Assembly (NCBI GenBank): GCA_903937385.1
Contig: CAIZZF010000008.1
Location: 62,001 to 126,000 of the forward strand
Length of the DNA stretch: 64,000 nucleotides
Reading direction: 5' to 3'
DNA from: an uncultured Holophagaceae bacterium
Lineage (GTDB): Bacteria > Acidobacteriota > Holophagae > Holophagales > Holophagaceae
The notes under the pieces are model-generated. The model searched no databases. It was not told where the DNA came from and saw nothing but the letters and a program-made list of their open reading frames with translations. Positions within the stretch are counted from its first letter, which is position 1. Every line of letters starts with the position of its first letter. Below, in pieces: positions 1 to 7,238 of this stretch. The position numbers and the translations under genes are program-made.

Positions 1-3000
1 GAAGCCAGCGGCAGAGGCGTGCGGTTCGGGTCGTTGGGATCGTAGGGCAGCGGCAGGCTGGCGATGCCGTCCGCCAGCGGCGTACCACTGGTTACGACTC
101 CGTTGACCAGGTTCTGGTAGAAGGTGGTCACACCGCCGCCGACCGGAACAGGGTTCAGGCCACTGTGGACAGCCACAGCGGGGTTGGCCAGTTCAGCGGT
201 GGTCTGCCAGGCCGGTGAGAGCTGGTAGGGATCCGTGACGCCTGCAGGGACCCGGAAGGCCTGCATGCTGAAGGCCGAGAAGGTGTCCCCATGGGTCAGG
301 GTGCCCGCCGTGTAGGTCGGGTAGTCCAGTACGAACCCGAGCTGGTCATGGGTGCCCGCACTAGTCGTCAGATCTGGTGTGGGCTCTGCGAGATCCTGGG
401 TCTTGCGGGTAATCAGCAGGGTCGGCCACTCGGCGAAGAGCTGGTAGGCCGGAATGCCGGTCAAGACACCGGCCGCGTTGCTGGACTGGATCCACTGGAA
501 GGCGCCCGTGGGATCCGTGGTGGGCACCGACAGGCGGTCGAGCCAGCGCTCATTGACGGGCGTGGTGCCGATGACCAGGTCGGTATAGCCGTTCAGCTTC
601 CGCTGGGCCGCGAGCGCCGCTTCGGCAGCGAAGCCCTGGGCGGTGACGATCTGCAGGGTCGGGTTGTAGGGGGCTGCACCATTCTGGAAGCTGAACCTGG
701 AGTCCGCCGCAGGGGTGGCCTCTAAGGAGGGATCGGCATAAACGCCCGTGGGAGCGTTGGGGATGCGCATCAGGTAGGTGGTCCCGTCAGCCGCCGAGAA
801 GCTGGGGATCTTGATGTAGAAGGGCAGGTCCGAGCGCACGGGGATGCTGACCGTGGCCTTGGCCCCGGTGAGCAGCGTCTGGTCCTGGACGTGGTAGGTG
901 TTGCTCTGGCCGTCCTGGAAGATCTGGACCGGGGCGCCCAGGCCGTTGATGGCCGTGGTCACCGGGGCCAGGGTTGAGGTTCCGTTGTTGTCGCTCTTCT
1001 GGCGGAATTGGAAGGAGAGGTTGAACTGCTGGGTATCCACACCGTCCACCACCACCTGTTTGGTGGCCGTGGCCTTTCGGCCAAAAGCGTCCGTCACGGT
1101 GTAGGTCACCGTCACAGCCGAGATGATCCCCTGCTGGCTGCTGTCGTTGAACAGCACATTGCCAGTGGGTGCGTCTCCAGTGAGCGTGAGCGGACTACCA
1201 TTCGGGAAGGACCAGACCTGGGAGACGAGGGGATCCTGGCTGCCCGGCAGGGTGGAGGTTCCCGCGAAGGCAAGCTGCCCACCCCAGGGGATGACGGTGT
1301 AGCCCGAAGCAACCCCGGAAGGAAGAGGGGCTGTCGGCGGTGCCCCGCTGGCCTGAGGCGTGATGATGCTGGCTGTCGGTGGCGCATTGTAGGTAACCGT
1401 CACCAGACGGGTCTGGGGAGTGGCCTGACTATTCGAAGAACGCCTGTCTGAAGCCGTGACCTGGATGGTGACGCTGGCGTGGGTCGAGGTGAAGGTATCG
1501 GGGTATGTGTAGGAGAGAGTCACAGGCACACCCGTCAGGGTGCTGGTTGTGGTGGTTCCCGTGCTGACCAGGGTGGGCGTCTGGTTCGGGATGTAGTTCC
1601 AGTCCACCGTGTACGTCACGGGATCGTTGTCCTGGTCGGTCAGGGTAAAGCCCAAGCTGAAGGGCTTGGAGGTCCAGGCCACGGTGTTGTCCGTGGCAGG
1701 GCTGGTCACGCTGATGGTCGGCGCATTGTTGGTGCCCATGGTCGTGATGGTCATGAGCGGCCCGGTGGCGGGGAGGCCCTGGATGCCGTAGGAGTCGGTG
1801 GCGTAGGCCGAAGGTGCCGAGGTGCGGGGACCTGCTGCAGCTGCGGAGTAGCGGACCGTGAAGGTGTAGCTTCCGCCGCCCTTGTTGACGGGGTTGGGCA
1901 GCACCGTGGCGGCGGCATCGTTGGCAGAGAAGCTGATGTTGCCGATGGGCAGCGGATCCGTGGCGCCACTGGCCTTCTGGGGGTTCGTGACCGAGATGTC
2001 GAAAGCCTGGTCCACATAGCTCCCGGCGGTCGAGTCCACGTTCTTGCTGGTGGTGCCGACGGGATTGAAGGTCACCACCGGCAGCGAGGAGACGACGGTG
2101 ACGGCCAGCGGCAGGGTCCAGTCGCAGACAGAGCCATAGCTGTCCACGGCACGTACCTTCACGGAGAAAGGACCGGCGGCGGCGAAGGCATGTTTGGCGG
2201 TGCCCGTCGTGGTCTTCTGGATCGCCGTGCCGTCGCCGAAGTCCCACTGGTACTGGGCGACGGAATCGCCAGCGTCGGGATCCGTGGCCGTGGCCGTGAA
2301 GTCATAGGATTTATTCTGGTACAGGTCCGATGCTGACTTGGAGGGCAGCGTCGGAATCACCGCCAGCGGGGTCACGATGACCGGCGGCCTGTTAGGAGCG
2401 ACCACAAAGGTCCTGGTCCAGGGAGTCACACCACCCTTGCCGTCGTCGGCCAGGAGCGTGACGACCGTGCTGCCCACGGCGGCAAAGGCGTGGGTGACCG
2501 GGTTCTCATCTTTGACGATGGGGGTCCCATCCCCGAAGTCCCAGGTCAGGGCGGGCACATCCTGATTGCTGTCGGTGACCTGGGCCGTGAAGGTGATGGG
2601 TACGCTCGCACGGGTGTTCAGGGAATTCGCACTGCCGAGCGGATCGATCCAGGTCACGGCCACGGCAGGCGGAGCGTTGGGCAGGATGTTGAGGTTCAAG
2701 GTGATGGACTTGATGCCGGTGCTGCCCCGCCCGTCGTTGGCGGTGAAGGTCACGGGATAGATGCCGGTCGCGGCATAAGTGTGCGACTGGGCCAGGGCCG
2801 TGGTCGCCTGCGTGGCCGCCACATCACCCTTGCCGCCATCCCCGAAGGTCCAGGTGAAGGTCAGCGTATCGCCATCGGAGTCCACGGCCGTCGCGGTGAA
2901 GGCGATGGGAACGTTCTGGTAGGTCGAGTTGGTGCCAGCCACAATCTGAGGCGTGGCCACCAGGGTGATGACCGGCGGATTGTCCACGGCCGCGACGGTC

Positions 3001-3764
3001 CGCACGGTGATGGCGGGCCCTGTCACCGAGGTGCTGCTCGCACCGTTGGAATCCACGACTTTCAAGGTCGGCGTGGCGGTCCGCGAGCCGAAGGCCGGGG
3101 CCGCGGGATAGGTGACGGTGATGTTCCAGTTGCCACTGCCGATGCTGGTGGGGGTGGTCTGGGTGGCTAGGGCATCACCGGGGTCCAGCTGGATGCCGCT
3201 GGCACTGACAGTCCCGGTTCCGGTATTCACGACGTTGACCGTGAAAGTCACGGAGACATTGCCGAGCAGGATCGAATTGACGGTGACCGCCGCGGCGGGC
3301 GTCACGAAGCTGACAGTGAGCGGAGTCGGTGCCGCGTTCACGGTGAGCGTCCGGGTGGCGGCCGTCGAGAGCAACCCGGCCGCGTTCTTGGCCACGACAC
3401 TCAGGGTGGGCGTGCCGCTGGCCAGGTAGGCATAGGTCGCCGTGGTGGTGGCCTTGCCGCCGGCCAGAACGACCGGGGTCGTCTTGGTGGTGCCGTCCCC
3501 GAAGTCCCAGCGGAACTCGGTGACGGACCCGCCGATGTTGGGATCCGTAGCGCTGGCCGAGAAGGTGTAGACCTTGTACTGGCTCAGGGCCGCGTCGTTA
3601 GGCGTCCAGCCCTCCAACGTGGCCGTGGGCGCAGTGCTCGTCTGGGGCAGCGTACCTCCGCTACTGGAGGAGCCGCCTCCGCCGCCACAAGCGACGAGAC
3701 TGAGGAGCCCCACAAAAATGCCCGCCAATAGAAGTGCGAGAGCACTGCGTTTCCCCTGATACAT
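1..3764 (-). CDS. Large PKD/Ig-like repeat surface lipoprotein (C-terminus beyond window)
   Basis: An open frame of about 1254 codons continues past position 1. The start ATG at 3764 has a GGAGAG ribosome-binding site. The N-terminus is basic (MYQGKR), then hydrophobic, then a lipobox LVAC followed by a poly-Gly/Ser linker, so it is a lipoprotein. The body holds at least four PKD-type repeats carrying the signature WDFGDGT or WTFGDG, separated by Ig-like beta-rich segments full of Thr, Val and Pro. The last roughly 300 visible residues lack PKD motifs and look like a separate globular domain. PKD proteins of this kind are usually adhesins, carbohydrate-binding scaffolds or surface-layer components. 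No catalytic motif is visible, so the exact role is unknown. An FNR-type box lies about 100 bp upstream of the start codon. Confidence 0.85.
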   Translation of the reverse strand, partial: MYQGKRSALALLLAGIFVGLLSLVACGGGGGSSSSGGTLPQTSTAPTATLEGWTPNDAALSQYKVYTFSASATDPNIGGSVTEFRWDFGDGTTKTTPVVLAGGKATTTATYAYLASGTPTLSVVAKNAAGLLSTAATRTLTVNAAPTPLTVSFVTPAAAVTVNSILLGNVSVTFTVNVVNTGTGTVSASGIQLDPGDALATQTTPTSIGSGNWNITVTYPAAPAFGSRTATPTLKVVDSNGASSTSVTGPAITVRTVAAVDNPPVITLVATPQIVAGTNSTYQNVPIAFTATAVDSDGDTLTFTWTFGDGGKGDVAATQATTALAQSHTYAATGIYPVTFTANDGRGSTGIKSITLNLNILPNAPPAVAVTWIDPLGSANSLNTRASVPITFTAQVTDSNQDVPALTWDFGDGTPIVKDENPVTHAFAAVGSTVVTLLADDGKGGVTPWTRTFVVAPNRPPVIVTPLAVIPTLPSKSASDLYQNKSYDFTATATDPDAGDSVAQYQWDFGDGTAIQKTTTGTAKHAFAAAGPFSVKVRAVDSYGSVCDWTLPLAVTVVSSLPVVTFNPVGTTSKNVDSTAGSYVDQAFDISVTNPQKASGATDPLPIGNISFSANDAAATVLPNPVNKGGGSYTFTVRYSAAAAGPRTSAPSAYATDSYGIQGLPATGPLMTITTMGTNNAPTISVTSPATDNTVAWTSKPFSLGFTLTDQDNDPVTYTVDWNYIPNQTPTLVSTGTTTTSTLTGVPVTLSYTYPDTFTSTHASVTIQVTASDRRSSNSQATPQTRLVTVTYNAPPTASIITPQASGAPPTAPLPSGVASGYTVIPWGGQLAFAGTSTLPGSQDPLVSQVWSFPNGSPLTLTGDAPTGNVLFNDSSQQGIISAVTVTYTVTDAFGRKATATKQVVVDGVDTQQFNLSFQFRQKSDNNGTSTLAPVTTAINGLGAPVQIFQDGQSNTYHVQDQTLLTGAKATVSIPVRSDLPFYIKIPSFSAADGTTYLMRIPNAPTGVYADPSLEATPAADSRFSFQNGAAPYNPTLQIVTAQGFAAEAALAAQRKLNGYTDLVIGTTPVNERWLDRLSVPTTDPTGAFQWIQSSNAAGVLTGIPAYQLFAEWPTLLITRKTQDLAEPTPDLTTSAGTHDQLGFVLDYPTYTAGTLTHGDTFSAFSMQAFRVPAGVTDPYQLSPAWQTTAELANPAVAVHSGLNPVPVGGGVTTFYQNLVNGVVTSGTPLADGIASLPLPYDPNDPNRTPLPLA

Positions 3765-3855
3765 AAACCACTCTCCGGGAAGGGAATATCGTAAATTACC
3801 TTGAGACCACATGATGAAAATAGCCAGAGAAGACTAGCGATGCGGCAAATACGTA

Positions 3856-3869
3856 TTGATTTTGATCAA
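3856..3869 (-). promoter_or_regulatory. FNR/CRP-type operator (perfect TTGAT-N4-ATCAA)
   Basis: The palindrome TTGATTTTGATCAA matches the FNR consensus exactly. It lies upstream of the PKD lipoprotein gene. A possible -10 (TAGTCT, 3836-3831 on the minus strand) would place the box centre about 40 bp before the transcription start, the class II activator position. The rest of the gap 3765-4027 shows no gene. Confidence 0.55.
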
Positions 3870-4027
3870 ATTTTCTCCATCAAATTCCATCCTCATCGGC
3901 TGATTCAGGATAGAGAAACCTTCGGCTTGCCCCACCGGTTGTCGAGGTTTTTCGGCAGGTCCAGCCCAAGGGATAAGTCCCGGGTGCGGGGTCAGCTTAG
4001 AAAAAACATTCACCCATGGAGCCATGC

Positions 4028-5347
4028 CTAGCTCTCCCGGATGATCCGGGCCAGGAGGAAGGCCATCTCGAGGCTCTGGCTCCGGTTCAGGCGGGGGTCG
4101 CAGCCGCTCTTGTAGGCGCGCTGGAGGTCCGCCTCGGCCAGGCCCTCGACCCCGCCGGTGCACTCGGTGACCGGCTCGCCGGTCAGCTCGAAGTGCACGG
4201 CGCCCAGGCGGGAGCCCAGGCGGCGGTGGATCTCGGCAACTTCCTGCAGTTCCAGGAGGATGTCCCCGAAGGCGCGGGTCTTCAGGCCCGAGGGGGTCTG
4301 GGTGCCGTTGCCATGCATGGGGTCGCTGCTCCAGAGCACGGGGTGACCCTCGGCCCGGGCGGCCTCGATGAGAGCCGGCAGCACCGCTTCGGCGCGACCG
4401 GCGCCGAAGCGGGTGATCAGGGTCAGGCGGCCGGACTGCCGGTGGGGATCGAGCAGGGCCAGCACCTTCTTCAGCTCCTCTGGCTTCATGGAGGCGCCGA
4501 CCTTGAGGCCGATGGGGTTGGCGAGGCCGCGGATGTACTCCAGGTGGGCGCCGTCCAGCTGCCGGGTGCGCTCGCCGATCCAGAGGAAGTGGGCGCCCAG
4601 GTTGTAGAAGGCCTCCTGCTCCGGGACCCAGCGGGTCAGGGCGGTCTCGAAGGGCAGGTGCAGGGCCTCGTGGCTGGTGAACAGCTCACCGGTGCGGAGG
4701 TTCTCGGGCAGGCCGCCCAGGCGCTGTACGAAGTCCAGGGACGCCCGCACCTGATCCAGGGTCTCCAGGTAGTGGCCCGCGTCCTCACGGCTCCAGGGCA
4801 GGTCCCAGTGTTCGGGGTGGTGCAGGTCCGCGAAGCCGCCGTCCACCAGGGCCCGCAGGTGGTTGAGGGTGACCGCCGAGCGGTGGTAGGCCTGCAGCAG
4901 CCGCGCGGGGTCCGCCTCCCGCTGGTCCGGGCTGAGGCTGTTGATGAGGTCGCCCCGGTAGACCGGCACCTCGCGGCCATCCACCACCTCGGTGTTCCCA
5001 CTGCGGGGCTTGGCGTACTGGCCCGCGATGCGGCCCAGGTGGACAACCCCGGTGCGGCCGCCGTGGGTGATCAGCACGGACATCTGCAGCAGCACCCGGA
5101 GCTTGTCCTGGATGAGCCCGCCGCGGCAGTCTGCGAAGGCCTCGGCGCAGTCCCCGCCCTGCAGCAGGAAGCGCTTGCCCGAGGCGGCCTCGGCCAGCAG
5201 CACGCCCAGATGGTCGACCTCCTCGGCCACCACCAGGGGCGGCAGCTCGGCCAGCTCGGCCAGGGCGGCGCCCAGCGCCTCGGGATCGCGGTAGGTGGGC
5301 TGCTGGGCGGCGGGGCGCTGCTTCCAGGAATCGGGGGTCCAGTTCAT
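4028..5347 (-). CDS. 3-deoxy-7-phosphoheptulonate synthase, class II (DAHP synthase)
   Basis: This enzyme catalyses the first committed step of the shikimate pathway, phosphoenolpyruvate plus erythrose-4-phosphate to DAHP. The protein is about 439 residues, the normal class II (plant/AroA-II) length, and shows family hallmarks: the N-terminal SWKQRPAAQQPTY, the loop LQGGDCAEAF, VGASMKPEEL, and the metal-site region SDPMHGNGTQTPSGLKTR. The start at 5347 (MNWTPDSW) was chosen because the family normally begins there and AAGGAAG precedes it. A longer start at 5404 would overlap the pheA stop as ATGA, so translational coupling is possible. It follows pheA in the same operon and should therefore share the Phe attenuator upstream. 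Confidence 0.93.
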   Translation of the reverse strand: MNWTPDSWKQRPAAQQPTYRDPEALGAALAELAELPPLVVAEEVDHLGVLLAEAASGKRFLLQGGDCAEAFADCRGGLIQDKLRVLLQMSVLITHGGRTGVVHLGRIAGQYAKPRSGNTEVVDGREVPVYRGDLINSLSPDQREADPARLLQAYHRSAVTLNHLRALVDGGFADLHHPEHWDLPWSREDAGHYLETLDQVRASLDFVQRLGGLPENLRTGELFTSHEALHLPFETALTRWVPEQEAFYNLGAHFLWIGERTRQLDGAHLEYIRGLANPIGLKVGASMKPEELKKVLALLDPHRQSGRLTLITRFGAGRAEAVLPALIEAARAEGHPVLWSSDPMHGNGTQTPSGLKTRAFGDILLELQEVAEIHRRLGSRLGAVHFELTGEPVTECTGGVEGLAEADLQRAYKSGCDPRLNRSQSLEMAFLLARIIRES

Positions 5348-5400
5348 GGCGGGCTTCCTTGACGTGGCGGGGTGGCGGGGACGGGGGGCGCTGCTCAGAT

Positions 5401-6495
5401 TCATAGGGACGCCTGGGGGTAGCTGCCCAGGACCTTGAGGGAGGCGCAGACGCTGCGCAGCTCCACCAGGACCTCGGCCATGGCCGGGTCGGCCTCGTGG
5501 CCCTCCACGTCCAGGAAGAAGGCGTATTCCCAGAGCTTCCGGCGGGTGGGCCGGCTCTGGATGCGGCTCAGGTTCAGGCCGCGTTGGGCCAGTGGCTCCA
5601 GCAGGTGCAGCAGGGCGCCGGGACCATCCTGGGCCAGGGCCAGCAGGGTGGTGCGGTCCCGACCCGTGGGCTCGGAGCCCTTGGGGCCCAGCACCACGAA
5701 GCGGGTGGCATTGGCCGCCAGGTCCTGGATCTGGGTCTCAGCGACCTTGAGGCCGAAGAGGTCCGCGGCCAGCTCCGAGGCCACGGCGGCCCCCTCGGCG
5801 TCCTCCCGGGCCAGACGCGCGGCCTCGGAAGTGGAGGGCGCCTCGATGCGGTCCGCGTGTGCGAGGTGCGTCTCCAGCCAGCCCCGGCACTGGCTCAGGG
5901 CCTGGGGATGGGAGTAGACCCGGCGCACGGCGCTCAGGTCCAGGTCGGACCGCACCAGCAGGGCCTGGTCCACGGGCAGCAGGATCTCGGCGCAGATGCG
6001 GAGCGGGCTCTCCAGGAACGCGTCCAGGGTGGACTCCACGGCGCCCTCGGTGGCGTTCTCCACGGGCACCACGCCGTAGTCCGCCCGCTGGCGCTCCACG
6101 GCCTGGAACACCGCCCCGATGGTCCCCAGGGGCAGGGCCTGGCTGGAGCCCCCGAACTGCTGGCGCGCGGCCAGGTGGGTGAAGGTGCCCTCGGGGCCGA
6201 GGAAGGCCACCCGCAGAGGCTTCTCCAGGCTCAGACAGGCGCTCATGACCTCCTGGAACACGTTGCGCACCGCCGCCGAGGGGAAGGGCCCGGGGTTGGC
6301 GGCCACCATGCGGGCCAGCACCTCCCGCTCCCGCCGGGGCACGTGGAAGAGCGCCTCGGGCGAGGCCGCCGTCTTGATGCGGCCCACCTCCGAGGCGAGC
6401 TTTGCCCGCTGGTTGAGGAGCGCCAGCAGCTGGTCATCGACGGCATCGATGGCCTGCCGGAGGCCGGCGAGGTGTGAGGGGTCGGGCTGGGTCAT
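5401..6495 (-). CDS. pheA: Bifunctional chorismate mutase / prephenate dehydratase (P-protein)
   Basis: It converts chorismate to prephenate and then phenylpyruvate for phenylalanine synthesis. About 364 residues comprise an AroQ-type chorismate mutase (about 1-90, LRQAIDAVDDQLLALLNQRAKLA), a prephenate dehydratase domain (about 95-275, FLGPEGTFTHLAA and the NATRF catalytic motif), and a C-terminal ACT domain (about 285-360, GALLHLLEPLAQRGLNLSRIQSRP) that normally binds Phe for feedback inhibition. The ATG at 6495 has GGGGA just upstream; a TTG four codons earlier is less likely. The gene is preceded by a Phe-rich leader peptide and an attenuator hairpin, and its stop overlaps a possible DAHP synthase start. 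Confidence 0.95.
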   Translation of the reverse strand: MTQPDPSHLAGLRQAIDAVDDQLLALLNQRAKLASEVGRIKTAASPEALFHVPRREREVLARMVAANPGPFPSAAVRNVFQEVMSACLSLEKPLRVAFLGPEGTFTHLAARQQFGGSSQALPLGTIGAVFQAVERQRADYGVVPVENATEGAVESTLDAFLESPLRICAEILLPVDQALLVRSDLDLSAVRRVYSHPQALSQCRGWLETHLAHADRIEAPSTSEAARLAREDAEGAAVASELAADLFGLKVAETQIQDLAANATRFVVLGPKGSEPTGRDRTTLLALAQDGPGALLHLLEPLAQRGLNLSRIQSRPTRRKLWEYAFFLDVEGHEADPAMAEVLVELRSVCASLKVLGSYPQASL

Positions 6496-6505
6496 GGGAG
6501 TCCCC

Positions 6506-6540
6506 AAACGAAAGCCCCCGAGCCGGTTGGACTCGGGGGC
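6506..6540 (-). terminator. Attenuator terminator of the pheA operon
   Basis: On the minus strand, arms GCCCCCGAG (6540-6532) and CTCGGGGGC (6522-6514) form a 9-bp stem followed by TTTCGTTT, 11 nt before the pheA start. The 3' arm is 8/9 identical to leader segment 6590-6582 (CTCGGGTGC). That segment can therefore pair with the 5' arm instead and abolish the terminator. Confidence 0.75.
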
Positions 6541-6562
6541 GAAGGCGGAAGCGGGTTTGATT

Positions 6563-6631
6563 CTAGACGCCGCTCAGCCTCGCACCCGAGGTGCGAAAGC
6601 TAAAAAAGAAGAAGCGGCGGGAGGTGGACAT
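6563..6631 (-). CDS. pheL: Phe leader peptide of the pheA attenuator
   Basis: A 22-codon ORF begins with ATG at 6631 and ends with TAG at 6563. Residues 7-12 read FFFFSF, five Phe in six codons, which is the hallmark of a phenylalanine attenuation peptide. A small hairpin (CGCACC/GGTGCG, 6595-6581) overlaps the codons just after the Phe run. Ribosome stalling on the Phe codons would free 6590-6582 to pair with 6540-6532 (antiterminator). Rapid translation would allow the terminator to form. The ribosome-binding site is weak (GGAAC). Function is inferred from the codon run and the mutually exclusive stems, both seen directly. Confidence 0.8.
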   Translation of the reverse strand: MSTSRRFFFFSFRTSGARLSGV

Positions 6632-6691
6632 GGCGGTTCCAACACTTTGCCGGAATCCGCACGTCCCTGCAAGGCTTAGGAGCCGGAAGAC

Positions 6692-7138
6692 CTAGGCTCC
6701 GAGGTGCTGGAAGACCTCGGCCAGACAGGCGGCCCAGGTCTCGTCCGGGGTCTCTTCCAGGAAGAACTCCACCGCATGGCCCGCGGGACGGGCCTCCAGG
6801 TGCAGGGACCAGGTCTCGAACAGGGCGTCCAGGGGGGCCGAGTCCAGGGGGTTGTGGCGGAACTTGTGGGACTTGCGGGCCCGGTCCACATCGGGGCCGC
6901 GGAGGCAGACCCCCTCCCGGCGGGTGGCCACGAAGGTGAAGGCCTGCACCCACTTGCCGTCCATGAACTGGTTGAAGTGCAGGTAGGCGCCGTGGAGGCT
7001 CCGGGAGAAGTCCAGCACCCGCTTCTTGCCGGTCCACTTCGCGGTCCAGAGCGTAAGGATCGCCTCCAGACGCGCCCGCTCCGAAGGGTGCTTCAGGCAG
7101 CCTTGGGCATAGGGCAGAAAGTCATCGAGCTGTTCCAA
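6692..7138 (-). CDS. Conserved hypothetical protein
   Basis: I do not recognise this protein. The frame is open from an ATG at 7195, which has no ribosome-binding site. A TTG at 7138 has an ideal GGAGG 7 nt upstream and is preferred, giving about 148 residues starting LEQLDDFLPYAQGCLKHP. The protein is soluble with no signal peptide. It is rich in charged and aromatic residues (WTAKWTGKKRVLDFSRSLHGAYLHFNQFMDGKWVQ is split by several basic runs) and has a C-terminus ETPDETWAACLAEVFQHLGA. It lies immediately upstream of the pheL-pheA-DAHP synthase operon on the same strand and diverges from the histidine kinase gene. Confidence 0.6.
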   Translation of the reverse strand: MEQLDDFLPYAQGCLKHPSERARLEAILTLWTAKWTGKKRVLDFSRSLHGAYLHFNQFMDGKWVQAFTFVATRREGVCLRGPDVDRARKSHKFRHNPLDSAPLDALFETWSLHLEARPAGHAVEFFLEETPDETWAACLAEVFQHLGA

Positions 7139-7238
7139 GGTCCGGCCTCCGGGGTGCTCCAGCCTACCGCAGCGCGGCGGGGGACCGGGGGGCATCCAAC
7201 AAAGATGTCGCTACCATGAGCGCAGCCCAGAGAACCCC

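Noticed and set aside
3765-4010. Possible c-di-GMP (GEMM) riboswitch upstream of the PKD lipoprotein
   Set aside because: GGGGCAAGCC looked like part of the motif, but the tetraloop receptor, the second helix and the conserved joining bases are not present.
4028-5404. Longer DAHP synthase start at 5404
   Set aside because: It overlaps pheA as ATGA, which is possible, but the extra 19 residues are unlike the family start and the 5347 ATG has the better ribosome-binding site.
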